A stretch of 64,000 nucleotides of DNA from Azospirillum formosense (GCF_040500525.1 NZ_CP159402.1:930001-994000); one strand, 5' to 3'. Positions 39,896 through 49,883 are shown, counted from the stretch's first letter. Made by a program: numbers and translations. The notes: generated by a model from the sequence alone, not told the origin.

Positions 39896-41112
39896 ACGAT
39901 CCGTTGATTTTCCTGATTGCCGGGGAGCCTTCCGGCGACGCGCTGGGCGCGCGGCTGATGGCCGCCTGCAAGCGGCTGACCGGCGGGCGGGTGCGCTTCG
40001 CCGGCATCGGCGGCGAGAAGATGATCGCCGAGGGGCTGGAGAGCCTGTTCCCGATGGGTGAACTGACGTTGTTCGGCGTGTTCGAACTGCTGCCCCATTT
40101 GCCGAATCTGCTGCGCCGCATCGACCAGACCGTTGCCGAGATCCTCCGGCTGCGGCCCGACGCGGTGGTCGGCATCGATTCGCCGGGCTTCACGGTGCGG
40201 GTGTCCAAGCGGGTCAAGGCGCAGGCGCCGGACATCCCGCTGATCCACTATGTGGCCCCCACCGTCTGGGCTTGGAAGCCGAAGCGCGCCGCCAAATACG
40301 CGGCGATCTACGACCACCTGCTGGCGGTCCTGCCCTTCGAGCCTCCCTATTTCGAGAAGGAAGGGCTTCCCTGCACCTTTGTCGGCCATTCGGTGGTGGA
40401 GGGCGGCGCCGGGCATGGCGACGCGGACCGCTTCCGCGCGGCCCACGGCGTGGCGCCCGACGCGCGGGTCGTCGCCGTCCTGCCGGGCAGCCGCAAGGGG
40501 GAGGTGTCGCGCCTGCTCCCCGACTTCCGCGCCACGCTCGAACAGCTGCTGCCGGGCCATCCGGGGCTGGTCGCCGTGGTCCCCACCGTGGCGACGGTGC
40601 GCGACCGCGTCGCGGCGGAGGTGGCGGGCTGGCCGTTGCGCACCATCCTGGTCGAGGGCGACGGTCCGAAATACGACGCCTTCGCCGCGGCGGAGGCCGC
40701 GCTGGCGGCGTCCGGCACGGTGGCGCTGGAACTGGCGCTGGCCCGCCTGCCGACGGTGATCGCCTACCGGCTCAATCCGGTCACGGTGGCCTTGTACCGG
40801 CGGCTGATCCGGGTCAAATACGTCAATCTGGTCAATCTGATGCTCGACCGCATGCTGGTGCCGGAACTGCTTCAGGAGGACTGCCGGCCCGACCGGCTGG
40901 CCTCCGAGCTGGGGCGCCTGCTCGACGATCCCGCCGCCCGCGCGGCGCAGATCGCCGGGGTGGCGGAGGTGGCGCGCTGGCTGGGGCAGGGCGGAACGCC
41001 GCCCAGCGAACGCGCCGCCCAGGTCGTGCTGGAGGTTGCCGCCGGCCAATTGGATAGAACGAGGCCGGACAAGACGAGAGCGCAAGAACCCGCTTGGGAG
41101 AAGAGACCATGA
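39892..41112 (+). CDS. lpxB: Lipid-A-disaccharide synthase
   Basis: LpxB (406 aa) is the GT19 glycosyltransferase that joins lipid X and UDP-2,3-diacylglucosamine. IFLIAGEPSGDALGARLM near the N-terminus and HYVAPTVWAWKPKRA around residues 119-133 are hallmark motifs; LPGSRKGEVSRL is around 198-209 and SGTVALELALARLP lies in the C-terminal donor site. The start is GTG at 39892, overlapping lpxI. The C-terminal tail after residue 380 is not conserved. The stop overlaps the glyoxalase gene by 4 bp. Confidence 0.95.
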   Translation: MNDPLIFLIAGEPSGDALGARLMAACKRLTGGRVRFAGIGGEKMIAEGLESLFPMGELTLFGVFELLPHLPNLLRRIDQTVAEILRLRPDAVVGIDSPGFTVRVSKRVKAQAPDIPLIHYVAPTVWAWKPKRAAKYAAIYDHLLAVLPFEPPYFEKEGLPCTFVGHSVVEGGAGHGDADRFRAAHGVAPDARVVAVLPGSRKGEVSRLLPDFRATLEQLLPGHPGLVAVVPTVATVRDRVAAEVAGWPLRTILVEGDGPKYDAFAAAEAALAASGTVALELALARLPTVIAYRLNPVTVALYRRLIRVKYVNLVNLMLDRMLVPELLQEDCRPDRLASELGRLLDDPAARAAQIAGVAEVARWLGQGGTPPSERAAQVVLEVAAGQLDRTRPDKTRAQEPAWEKRP

Positions 41113-41504
41113 GCCAATTCCGCCTGCTGCACACCATGCTCCGGGTCTATGATCTGGAGAAGTCGCTGGACTTCTACACCCGCCTGCTCGGCATGAAGCT
41201 GCTGCGCCGCAACGACTATGAGGGCGGGCGCTTCACCCTGGCCTTCGTCGGCTACGGCGACGAGAAGGACACCGCCGTCCTGGAACTGACCCACAACTGG
41301 GACCAGGCGGAGCCCTACGCCATCGGCACCGCCTACGGTCACATCGCGCTGGGCGTGCCGGACATCTACGCCACCTGCGAGCAGCTCGCCAAGGAAGGCG
41401 TCAAGATCCCGCGCCCGCCCGGCCCGATGAAGCACGGCACCACCGTGATCGCCTTCATCGAGGACCCGGACGGCTACAAGGTCGAGCTGATCGAGACCAA
41501 GTAA
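41109..41504 (+). CDS. gloA: Lactoylglutathione lyase (glyoxalase I)
   Basis: GloA (131 aa) isomerises the methylglyoxal-glutathione hemithioacetal to lactoylglutathione. Four metal ligands of the Ni-type enzyme are recognisable: His in RLLHTMLRV, Glu in VLELTHNW, His in YGHIALGV and Glu in YKVELIE. The length matches the short bacterial form. It is translationally coupled to lpxB (ATGA overlap), though the two functions are unrelated; co-transcription may be accidental. Confidence 0.93.
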   Translation: MSQFRLLHTMLRVYDLEKSLDFYTRLLGMKLLRRNDYEGGRFTLAFVGYGDEKDTAVLELTHNWDQAEPYAIGTAYGHIALGVPDIYATCEQLAKEGVKIPRPPGPMKHGTTVIAFIEDPDGYKVELIETK

Positions 41505-41510
41505 CCGGTC

Positions 41511-42038
41511 TCACAGGGTCTTGTAGAAGAGGACGGTGTCGTGAAAGGCGCCGTCCGCTTCCACGGTGTAGCCGGGGATCACGCCGGCCCGATGCCAGCC
41601 CGTGGCCTCGTAAAAGGGTTCGCCACGGTCGCCCTTCAGCGTGTCGAGCACCAGCAGCGACCGTTCCAGACCGCGGGCGGCGTCCTCCACCGCCGCCATC
41701 AGCCGCCGCGCGACGCCGTTCCGGCGATGGCGGGTAAAGACGAGCAGCTTCTGCACCTCGGCGCGGTGCGCGCCGTTGGGCTTGGTGCAGAGCGCCAGCT
41801 GGACGCTTCCCAGCAGTTCCCCATCCGGCCCGCGCGCGATCAGCAGACGGTGCGCGCCACCGAGAAGCTGGGCGGCCACCCCATCCCAGAAAGCCCGCTT
41901 CCAGCGAGCGTCCAGCGGGGCGTGGTAGCCGACCGAGGCGCCGCCGTTCACGGCGTCCTCCAGAAGGGCTTCCAGCTCCGCTCTCAAGCGCTGGTCGTCG
42001 AGGGTGGACAGGTCGGTGATGGCCAAGGGGGTCGTCAT
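41511..42038 (-). CDS. GNAT family N-acetyltransferase
   Basis: A 175-residue single-domain GNAT. The acetyl-CoA pyrophosphate loop is in FTRHRRNGVARRLM (R/Q-x-x-G-x-G/A pattern) around residues 112-125, with the usual beta-strand before it (AEVQKLLVF). The substrate is unknown. The start at 42038 gives MTTPLAITDL; 47 codons of open frame upstream reach through the lysR promoter and are not conserved in character. It is divergent from the LysR gene, so that regulator may control it. Confidence 0.85.
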   Translation of the reverse strand: MTTPLAITDLSTLDDQRLRAELEALLEDAVNGGASVGYHAPLDARWKRAFWDGVAAQLLGGAHRLLIARGPDGELLGSVQLALCTKPNGAHRAEVQKLLVFTRHRRNGVARRLMAAVEDAARGLERSLLVLDTLKGDRGEPFYEATGWHRAGVIPGYTVEADGAFHDTVLFYKTL

Positions 42039-42100
42039 GGGATGCGCCGGGATGGTTCTGTTCGCGCCCCAAGCCTGCCCGCTGCGCCGACGCTCCACAA

Positions 42101-42137
42101 TTGACTTCGCAGGGTGGGGGTGTGAGGAATCCTCACA
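42101..42137 (+). promoter_or_regulatory. lysR promoter with overlapping palindromic operator
   Basis: TTGACT (42101-42106) is a good -35; the best -10 is AGGAAT (42125-42130) at an 18-bp spacing. A perfect inverted repeat TGTGAGGA-A-TCCTCACA (42121-42137) overlaps that -10 and ends 22 bp before the LysR start codon. This placement is what negative autoregulation by a LysR-type protein would need. Both the promoter and the operator are calls by eye. Confidence 0.55.
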
Positions 42138-42159
42138 GCGAGATCCATCAGCGTCGCCA

Positions 42160-43080
42160 ATGCCGCGTCTTCCCTTCACCGCCCTGGCCGCATTCGAAGC
42201 GGCGTCCCGTCACGGCAGCATGACACGCGCCGCCGACGAGCTTGGCCTGACCCACGGCGCGGTCAGCCGTCAGGTGGGCGACCTGGAGAAGCGGCTGAGG
42301 GTCCGCCTGTTCGACCGCACCCCGCAGGGGCTGCAACTGACCGACGCGGGGCGCGATCTCGCGCGGTCCTGCACCGCCGGTCTGGGGCGGGTTCAGGAAA
42401 GCTGGGACCGCATCGCCGGACAAGGGCCGGAACGGCTGCGCATCGCTGCGCCGCGCACCTGGGCCGCCTTGTGGCTGGTGCCACGGCTGGGGCGCTTCCT
42501 GGACGGCCGGCCGGACCTGCGCCTGGACATCGAGGGGGGCAACACCGACCGCGCGTCGGAGGCCGAGGCGGGCTGGGCGGTCATTCGCTACGTGCGCGGC
42601 GGCGATCCTGGGCCGGAAGGGGCGCTTCTGTCGGAGGAGCCGCTGGTCCCGGTCTGCGCGCCGTCACTGGCCGAACGGTTGACCGGTCCGGCCGACCTGT
42701 CCCGCCACACGCTGCTGCATTATCAGGCATCGCCGGACTGGAGCCTGTGGCGCGCCGCGACCGGGGCGAATCTGGACGGAGCGCGCGGCATGAGCTTCTC
42801 GGAGTCGGTGATGGTGATCCAGGCGGCCACAGCCGGGCAGGGGATCGCGCTGGGGCGCCCGTCGCTGGTGCTGGAGGCGTTGGAGGCCGGACGGCTCGTT
42901 GTTCCCTTCGGGCCGGCGGTGTCCTGCGGCGACCGCTATGTGCTGACGGCTCCGGCCGAAGGGCGGGGGCGCGGCGCGCTCCGCGCCTTCCGGCTCTGGC
43001 TGCTGGAGGAGGCGGCCGCAGACCCTGTCCGGCTGCAACGGCTCGGCATTCCCGTTCCGACGGGCCGCGCTGGCGCCTGA
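42160..43080 (+). CDS. LysR family transcriptional regulator
   Basis: This 306-residue protein has the N-terminal winged helix-turn-helix (about residues 1-60, with AADELGLTHGAVSRQVGDLE) followed by a periplasmic-binding-protein-like effector domain from about 90. The sequence around RLPFTALAAFEAASRHGSMT is close to the GcvA subgroup. It is divergent from a GNAT gene and lies 56 bp upstream of a glutathione S-transferase gene, and these are its likeliest targets. The effector is unknown. ATG 42160 is chosen because the HTH starts right after it. Confidence 0.92.
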   Translation: MPRLPFTALAAFEAASRHGSMTRAADELGLTHGAVSRQVGDLEKRLRVRLFDRTPQGLQLTDAGRDLARSCTAGLGRVQESWDRIAGQGPERLRIAAPRTWAALWLVPRLGRFLDGRPDLRLDIEGGNTDRASEAEAGWAVIRYVRGGDPGPEGALLSEEPLVPVCAPSLAERLTGPADLSRHTLLHYQASPDWSLWRAATGANLDGARGMSFSESVMVIQAATAGQGIALGRPSLVLEALEAGRLVVPFGPAVSCGDRYVLTAPAEGRGRGALRAFRLWLLEEAAADPVRLQRLGIPVPTGRAGA

Positions 43081-43097
43081 TTCCGTTTCGTGTTTAT

Positions 43098-43111
43098 ATC
43101 CGCTATCGGAT
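43098..43111 (+). repeat. Palindrome upstream of the glutathione S-transferase gene
   Basis: ATCCG (43098-43102) and CGGAT (43107-43111) flank CTAT. The element lies in a noticeably A+T-rich 40-bp patch between lysR and the GST start and could be an operator or part of the promoter. Its sequence differs from the palindrome in front of lysR, so the same protein need not bind both. Confidence 0.4.
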
Positions 43112-43136
43112 GTATTTCTCTCGGAGACACGCCGCC

Positions 43137-43745
43137 ATGCTGCGCCTGTACGACAACCTGTCTTCCGGAAACGGCTACAAATGCCGGCTGCTGCTGCACA
43201 AGCTGGGCATCGCCTACGAGCGGATCGAACTGGACATCGACCGGGCGGAGACCCGAACCCCGGAATTCCTGGCCCGGAACCCGAACGGCCGCATCCCGAC
43301 CCTGCAACTGGAGAACGGCAGCCATCTGCCGGAATCCAACGCGATCCTCTGGTATCTGGCGGAAGGCACGCCCTATCTCCCCGACGACCGGGAGGGACGC
43401 GCGCGGGTCCTGCAATGGATGTTCTTCGAGCAGTACAGCCACGAACCGAACGTCGCGACCGTTCGCTTCTGGATCACGCACCATGTGGAGATGACGGAGG
43501 AGCGCAAGCTGGGACTGGTGACCAAGCGCCGGCTCGGCTACGACGCGCTGGGTGTCATGGAAGGGCATCTGGCGGAGCGCCGCTTCTTTGTGGGCGATCG
43601 CTTCAGCATCGCCGACATCGCGCTCTACGCCTACACGCATGTGGCGGAGGAGGGTGGGTTCGACCTGTCCGGCTATCCGACGGTGCGCGCATGGATGGAG
43701 CGTGTGGCGGCGGAAGGGCCGCACATCCCGATCACCCAGGGCTAA
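43137..43745 (+). CDS. Glutathione S-transferase family protein
   Basis: A 202-residue GST. The thioredoxin-like N-terminal domain contains GNGYKCRLLLHKLGI (residues 11-25) and the glutathione-binding PESNAILWYLA around 66-76; the all-helical C-terminal domain has the N-capping motif SIADIALYAY around 160-169. No catalytic Tyr or Cys can be assigned with confidence, so the reaction is open. The start is ATG 43137; an in-frame ATG nine codons earlier is possible. It runs tail-to-tail with the small minus-strand gene, 4 bp apart. Confidence 0.9.
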   Translation: MLRLYDNLSSGNGYKCRLLLHKLGIAYERIELDIDRAETRTPEFLARNPNGRIPTLQLENGSHLPESNAILWYLAEGTPYLPDDREGRARVLQWMFFEQYSHEPNVATVRFWITHHVEMTEERKLGLVTKRRLGYDALGVMEGHLAERRFFVGDRFSIADIALYAYTHVAEEGGFDLSGYPTVRAWMERVAAEGPHIPITQG

Positions 43746-43749
43746 ACGG

Positions 43750-43948
43750 TCAGAGCAGCACCACCGCGGCGATCATCGCCACAATCACCGCATAGAAGAC
43801 GATGCGGCGAAGCCGCCGCGACAGCGGCGGCTTGTTGTCGTTCGCGGCCGGCTGGCCCTGACGGACCCGCCGCGCCGGAACGATGAACGCAGCCGGGCTG
43901 CGGGCGGCTCCGTCGGAGCCACCCGTCCCGATGTGTGCTGTCGGCCGG

Positions 43949-43956
<8 letters not shown>
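43750..43956 (-). CDS. Small single-span membrane protein (68 aa)
   Basis: A short frame downstream of gltA on the same strand, with a GTG start that overlaps the last codons of gltA by 8 bp. The N-terminal two thirds are Arg/Pro/Ala-rich with the ANDNKPP turn frequent in small alphaproteobacterial proteins, and the last 20 residues form one hydrophobic helix ([15 protein letters not shown]). No family recognised. The overlap suggests translational coupling to gltA. The frame could be spurious, though the amphipathic basic/hydrophobic layout argues for a real protein. Confidence 0.5.
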
Positions 43957-45262
<1,306 letters not shown>

Positions 45263-45317
45263 CTCGGCACGTCCTTATCTTTAGGGTTGGGGCTTAACGC
45301 CCTTTTCGAATGCGCGC

Positions 45318-45346
45318 AGCATAGTTCTATGCCGGGCGGATATCAA
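45318..45346 (-). promoter_or_regulatory. Promoter and palindrome upstream of gltA
   Basis: On the minus strand TTGATA (45341-45346) and TATGCT (45318-45323) lie 17 bp apart, a good sigma-70 promoter about 55-80 bp upstream of the start codon. A perfect palindrome GCATAG-TT-CTATGC (45319-45332 on the plus strand) covers the -10 box and part of the spacer, where a repressor could block RNA polymerase. No known regulator is assigned. Confidence 0.55.
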
Positions 45347-45356
45347 CGCACGGAAG

Positions 45357-46769
45357 TTATCCCCGTGCTGCAGTTGCGGCATCCTTCATCCGGGCCAGCG
45401 TTTCCGCCCGGCCGAGAAGTTCCGCGACCTCGAAGATCGGCGGCGACACGGTGGAGCCGGTCAGCGCCGCGCGCAGCGGCTGGGCGATCTTGCCCAGCTT
45501 CTCGCCCCGCTCCTCGGCGAAGGCACGCACCAGCGCCTCAAGCGCGGCGGCGGTGAAGTCCGCCTCCGCCTCGAAGCGGGCGGCGAGGTCGGTCAGGACG
45601 CCGCGGCCCTTCTCGTCCAACAGAGCGGCGGCCTTGTCGTCCATCGCCAGCGGGCGCGGGGCGAGGTAGAAGCGGGCGCTCTGCGCCAGATCGACCACGG
45701 TGCGGGCGCGCTGCTTCAGCCCGTTCATGGCGCGGGTCAGCAGATCGCGCTCCGACTCGGTCAGGGGACGGCCAAGCTCCGCCTCCAGCCGCGGGGCGGC
45801 AAGACCCACGAGGCGGGCGTCATCGGCCTGCCGCATGTAGTGGGCGTTCAGGTTCTCCAGCTTGGCGAAGTCGAAGCGCGAGGGGGAGCGCCCGATGCCC
45901 TCCAGGTTGAACCACTCCACGGCCTGTTCGGTCGAGATGATCTCGTCGTCGCCGTGCGCCCAGCCGAGCCGCAGCAGGTAGTTGCGGATCGCCTCCGGCA
46001 GGTAGCCCATGTCGCGGTAGGCGTCGACGCCGAGCGCGCCGTGGCGCTTCGACAGCTTGGCGCCGTCCGGGCCGTGGATCAGCGGGATGTGGCCGAACTC
46101 CGGCAGGTCCCAGCCCATGGCGTTGTAGATCTGGATCTGGCGGAAGGTGTTGGTCAGGTGGTCGTCGCCGCGGATGACGTGGGTCACGCCCATGTCGTGG
46201 TCGTCCACCACCACGGCCAGCAGATAGGTCGGGGTGCCGTCGGCGCGCAGCAGGATCAGGTCGTCGAGCTGGGCGTTCTGCACCGTCACCTCGCCCTGGA
46301 CGCGGTCCTTGAGGACCGTCTCGCCCTCCTGCGGCGCCTTCAGACGGATCACCGGCTTCACCCCGGCCGGCGCCTCCGACGGGTCGCGGTCGCGCCAGCG
46401 CCCGTCGTAGCGCACCGGCTGTCCCGCCGCCTTCTGGGCGGCGCGCATCTCCTCCAGCTCCTCGGGGCTCGCGTAGCAGTAATAGGCGCGGCCGGCGGCC
46501 AGCATCTGCTGAGCCACCTCGGCGTGGCGGTCCTTGCGGGCGAACTGGCTGACCGCGTCGCCGTCCCAGTCGAGGCCGAGCCAGGACAGGCCGTCGAGAA
46601 TGGCGTCCACCGCGGCGTCCGTCGAGCGCTGGCGGTCGGTGTCCTCGATGCGCAACAGGTACGTGCCGCCGTTGCGGCGGGCGTACAGCCAGTTGAACAG
46701 CGCGGTGCGGGCACCGCCGATGTGGAGAAAGCCGGTGGGCGACGGGGCGAAACGGGTGACGACGGTCAT
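45357..46769 (-). CDS. gltX: Glutamyl-tRNA synthetase
   Basis: GltX (470 aa) charges tRNA-Glu, and in organisms without GlnRS also tRNA-Gln. The class I HIGH motif is HIGG at residues 16-19 in [19 protein letters not shown]; the KMSKS equivalent is AKLSKRHG around 238-245. The four-Cys zinc site of some GluRS enzymes is replaced by a single-Cys stretch ([10 protein letters not shown]). Alphaproteobacteria often carry two GltX paralogues; whether this one is discriminating cannot be judged here. 94 bp separate it from gltA. Confidence 0.95.
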   Translation of the reverse strand: MTVVTRFAPSPTGFLHIGGARTALFNWLYARRNGGTYLLRIEDTDRQRSTDAAVDAILDGLSWLGLDWDGDAVSQFARKDRHAEVAQQMLAAGRAYYCYASPEELEEMRAAQKAAGQPVRYDGRWRDRDPSEAPAGVKPVIRLKAPQEGETVLKDRVQGEVTVQNAQLDDLILLRADGTPTYLLAVVVDDHDMGVTHVIRGDDHLTNTFRQIQIYNAMGWDLPEFGHIPLIHGPDGAKLSKRHGALGVDAYRDMGYLPEAIRNYLLRLGWAHGDDEIISTEQAVEWFNLEGIGRSPSRFDFAKLENLNAHYMRQADDARLVGLAAPRLEAELGRPLTESERDLLTRAMNGLKQRARTVVDLAQSARFYLAPRPLAMDDKAAALLDEKGRGVLTDLAARFEAEADFTAAALEALVRAFAEERGEKLGKIAQPLRAALTGSTVSPPIFEVAELLGRAETLARMKDAATAARG

Positions 46770-46878
46770 GGATGGCTCAATTCCGGGTTCGGCGCTGCTA
46801 CAGTGCTGCGGCGGCCGCGCGGCGGCTGCTGCGGTGCGACTGCGGTGGTGCGGTGGTGTAACACATTAACGGCGCCGG

Positions 46879-46890
46879 AGGCATTTGCCT
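46879..46890. repeat. Palindrome in the gltX-comEC divergent region
   Basis: AGGCA (46879-46883) and TGCCT (46886-46890) flank TT in the 140-bp region between the divergent gltX and comEC starts. A TTGCCT overlapping its right arm could be a -35 for comEC, with TATGGC as -10, but that -10 would include the annotated ATG and imply a start at 46934 or 46946. Only the palindrome is certain. Confidence 0.3.
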
Positions 46891-46909
46891 TGCGCGCATA
46901 GGCGACAGT

Positions 46910-49111
46910 ATGGCCCACGGGGTTGAAGAGGGCATGGCCGGTGGTATGGCGGCGGAGGGCGGGGACGGCGCCGCTCCGCTCCGTCGCGGCGTCCCCGCGC
47001 GCTTGGCGGCGGCGGCGGAGTGCCTCACCGCGGAGCGGGAGCGCTGGGCCCTGTGGCTGCCGGTGGGGACCGGGGCGGGCGTGGCGCTCTACTTCGGCCT
47101 GCCCGCGGAACCGCCGCTCTGGCTGGGGCCGGGTGCCGCGGTCGGCTGCCTGCCCCTGCTGTGGCTGGCGCGGCGCCGACTGGCGCCGGTGGTCCTGCTT
47201 CTGGGGCTGCTGAGCGTCGCTCTGGGTTTCGCGGCGGCGCAACTCCACAGCGTGGCGGCGGCGGCGCCGATGCTGACGCGCGAGCTTGGGCCGGTGCAGG
47301 TGACCGGGCGCGTGCTGGCGGTTGAGCGGCAACCCACCGGGACGCGGCTGATGATCGGGGACCCGATCGTGGACCGGCTGACCCCGCAGGCGACGCCGGC
47401 GCGGGTCCGCCTGCATCTGCCGGCTAAGGTGGCTCCGCCGGAGGCTGGAACGGTGGTCCGGCTGCGCGCCATGCTCCACCCGCCGGCCGCCCCGGCCGAG
47501 CCGGGGGCCTTCGACCTGCAGCGCCGCGCCTATTTCGAGGGGTTCGGCGCGGTCGGCTTCGTCCTGGGCGCCCCCGTCGCGCAGGAGGCGCCGCCGCCCG
47601 GCGGCTGGCGCCGGGTGACGGTGGCTTTCGAGCAGGCCCGCGCCGCCATCGCCGAGCGGGTGCGCGCCGTCGTCGCCGACTCCGCGGAGGCCAGCGTCAC
47701 CGCCGCCCTGCTGAACGGCGACGCCGCGGCGATCCCCGAGCCGATGATGGACGCCTTCCGCGACAGCGGTCTGGCGCATCTCCTGTCCATCTCCGGCTTG
47801 CATGTGGGCATCGCCGCGGGCATCGTCTTCTGGGTGGTGCGCGCGCTGCTGGCGCTGGTTCCCTGGATCGCGCTGCGCTGGCCGATCAAGAAGATCGCGG
47901 CGCTGGCCGGCATCCTGTCGGCCATCCTCTACACGCTGCTGGTGGGCGCGCCCTTGCCGACGCTGCGGTCGGTGCTGATGACCGGCCTCGTCATGGGCGC
48001 GGTCATCGCCGACCGGTCGCCGATCAGCATGCGTCTGGTCGCCTTCGCCGGCGTCGTCACCGTTCTCTACGACCCGGAGGGAATGCTGGGGCCGAGCTTC
48101 CAGATGTCCTTCGCGGCGGTCGTCGCCCTGATCGCCGCCTTCGAACGCTTCACGCCCTGGGCGGTGCGGCGGCGGCGCGACCTGGGCTGGCTCGGCAGGG
48201 GCGTCATGGCTCTGGGGGGCATCGCCTTCTCCAGCGTGGTGGCGACGGTCGCGACGACGCCCTACGGGCTCTACCATTTCCAACAGGTCGCCTTTTACGG
48301 CGTGCTGTCCAACATGGTGGCGATCCCCATCACGACGGTGTGGATCATGCCCTTCAGCCTGCTGTCCTACCTGCTGCTTCCCTTCGGGCTGGAGGGGCCG
48401 GCGGTGACGGCGATGAGCTGGGGAGTCCGGCTGGTCATAGAAACGGCGGAGCGCACCGCGGCGCTGCCCGGAGCGACGGCCTTCCTGCCGGCCATGCCGG
48501 ACGCGGCCATCGCGGCGGTCACTCTGGGCGGGCTGTGGCTGGCCATCTGGACGGGACGCTGGCGCTGGCTGGGCGTGGTCGCGGTGGCGGGAGGGCTGGT
48601 CGCTCCGGTCTTCGCTCCACGGCCGGATGTTCTGGTCTCGGAGGACGGGAAACTGATGGCCGTGCGCAGCGCGGAGGGGCTTCTCAGCCTGTCCGCCGCC
48701 AGCGACGGGCGTGTGGCCGACAGCTGGCGGCGGCGCGACGGCATGGAGAAACCGGAGGACAAAGCCGGGCAGGACGTCTGGCCGCTCGCCGGGGTCAGTC
48801 TGGACGGGCGGCTGCGCTGCGACGCCCTGGGATGCCTCTACCGTGCGGAGGGGAGGACGGTGGCGCTTCTGCGCCAGCCCGACGCCCTGCCGGAGGATTG
48901 CGCGATGGCCGACGCGGTGGTGACCGCCACCCCGTCGCGCGGATGCCGGGCGCCGCTGGTCATCGACCGCTGGCGCCTGCGGAGGGAGGGCGCGCACGCG
49001 CTCTACCTGTCGGACAACGGCATCCGGGTGGAAAGCGTGCGCGGACGGCGCGGCGACCGCCCGTGGACGATGGGAGGACAGCTCCCCGATGAAAAGTCCG
49101 GGGGGCGTTGA
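46910..49111 (+). CDS. comEC: ComEC/Rec2 family competence protein
   Basis: This 733-residue polytopic membrane protein belongs to the channel proposed to pass single-stranded DNA across the inner membrane during natural transformation. After a few N-terminal spans there is an extracytoplasmic OB-like domain (about residues 120-230), then the ComEC core with GLAHLLSISGLHVGIAAGI around 284-302 and several spans. The C-terminal 140 residues replace the metallo-beta-lactamase domain but show no HxHxDH metal motif. Start codon uncertain (46910, 46934 or 46946). It converges on lexA. Confidence 0.88.
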   Translation: MAHGVEEGMAGGMAAEGGDGAAPLRRGVPARLAAAAECLTAERERWALWLPVGTGAGVALYFGLPAEPPLWLGPGAAVGCLPLLWLARRRLAPVVLLLGLLSVALGFAAAQLHSVAAAAPMLTRELGPVQVTGRVLAVERQPTGTRLMIGDPIVDRLTPQATPARVRLHLPAKVAPPEAGTVVRLRAMLHPPAAPAEPGAFDLQRRAYFEGFGAVGFVLGAPVAQEAPPPGGWRRVTVAFEQARAAIAERVRAVVADSAEASVTAALLNGDAAAIPEPMMDAFRDSGLAHLLSISGLHVGIAAGIVFWVVRALLALVPWIALRWPIKKIAALAGILSAILYTLLVGAPLPTLRSVLMTGLVMGAVIADRSPISMRLVAFAGVVTVLYDPEGMLGPSFQMSFAAVVALIAAFERFTPWAVRRRRDLGWLGRGVMALGGIAFSSVVATVATTPYGLYHFQQVAFYGVLSNMVAIPITTVWIMPFSLLSYLLLPFGLEGPAVTAMSWGVRLVIETAERTAALPGATAFLPAMPDAAIAAVTLGGLWLAIWTGRWRWLGVVAVAGGLVAPVFAPRPDVLVSEDGKLMAVRSAEGLLSLSAASDGRVADSWRRRDGMEKPEDKAGQDVWPLAGVSLDGRLRCDALGCLYRAEGRTVALLRQPDALPEDCAMADAVVTATPSRGCRAPLVIDRWRLRREGAHALYLSDNGIRVESVRGRRGDRPWTMGGQLPDEKSGGR

Positions 49112-49125
49112 ACCGCCGCCCCGGA
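49091..49125 (-). terminator. Terminator of lexA, embedded in the comEC 3' end
   Basis: TCCGGGG (49097-49103) and CCCCGGA (49119-49125) pair perfectly, and inner G+C pairs extend the stem with a bulge. Read on the minus strand, the stem is followed by CTTTTC (49091-49096), which makes it a rho-independent terminator for lexA. It lies over the last codons of the convergent comEC gene. On the plus strand no T-run follows. Confidence 0.5.
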
Positions 49126-49136
49126 GCATTCTGCCG

Positions 49137-49835
49137 TCAGTACTTCCGCACCAGACCGACGAGGCGGCCCTGCACCCGCACCCGGTCGGCGCCGAAGATG
49201 CGGGTCTCGTAGGCGGCGTTGGCCGGCTCCAGGGCGACGGTGTTGCCCTTGCGGCGCAGGCGCTTCAGCGTGACTTCGGCGTCATCGACCAGGGCGACGA
49301 CGATCGAGCCGTTCTCCGCGCTGTCGCAGCGCTGGATGACCACCGTGTCATGGTCAAGGATGCCGGCCTCCACCATGGAATCGCCGGCGACCTCCAGCGC
49401 GTAGTGGTCGCCCATGCCGAGCATGGCGGCGGGAACGTCCACGAAGGCGGAGCTGTCGCGCAGCGCCTCGATGGGCGTGCCGGCGGCGATCCGGCCATAG
49501 AGCGGAAGCTGCACCGATTCCGACGCCGGGTTCGCCTCCCGTCCGGCGAAGCTGAAGTCGCCCTTGATGACGTTGGGCTGGAACTTGGCGCGCGGCGGCC
49601 GGGGGGGGGCGGTCTCAAGCCCCTCCGGCAGGCGCAACACCTCCAGCGCGCGGGCGCGGTGGGGCAGGCGGCGGATGAAACCGCGCTCCTCCAGCCCGGT
49701 GATCAGGCGGTGGATGCCCGACTTGGACTTCAGGTTGAGAGCGTCCTTCATTTCGTCGAAGGAAGGGGACACACCGCCCTGCCCGAGCCGCTCGTTGATG
49801 AAAAGCAGCAATTCATGCTGCTTGCGCGTGAGCAT
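49137..49835 (-). CDS. lexA: SOS response repressor LexA
   Basis: LexA (232 aa) represses DNA-damage genes and cleaves itself when RecA filaments form. The N-terminal winged HTH (residues 1-65, [16 protein letters not shown]) is followed by a hinge and the S24 peptidase domain. The self-cleavage bond is Ala118-Gly119 in GRIAAGTP; catalytic Ser153 is in GDSM and Lys191 in VTLKRL. Length is that of alphaproteobacterial LexA. LexA boxes lie just upstream, so autoregulation is expected. Confidence 0.96.
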   Translation of the reverse strand: MLTRKQHELLLFINERLGQGGVSPSFDEMKDALNLKSKSGIHRLITGLEERGFIRRLPHRARALEVLRLPEGLETAPPRPPRAKFQPNVIKGDFSFAGREANPASESVQLPLYGRIAAGTPIEALRDSSAFVDVPAAMLGMGDHYALEVAGDSMVEAGILDHDTVVIQRCDSAENGSIVVALVDDAEVTLKRLRRKGNTVALEPANAAYETRIFGADRVRVQGRLVGLVRKY

Positions 49836-49883
49836 TTGTGCCTCCCGGCCGGTTCCGCACTAGATATGGAACAAAAGCAAAAC

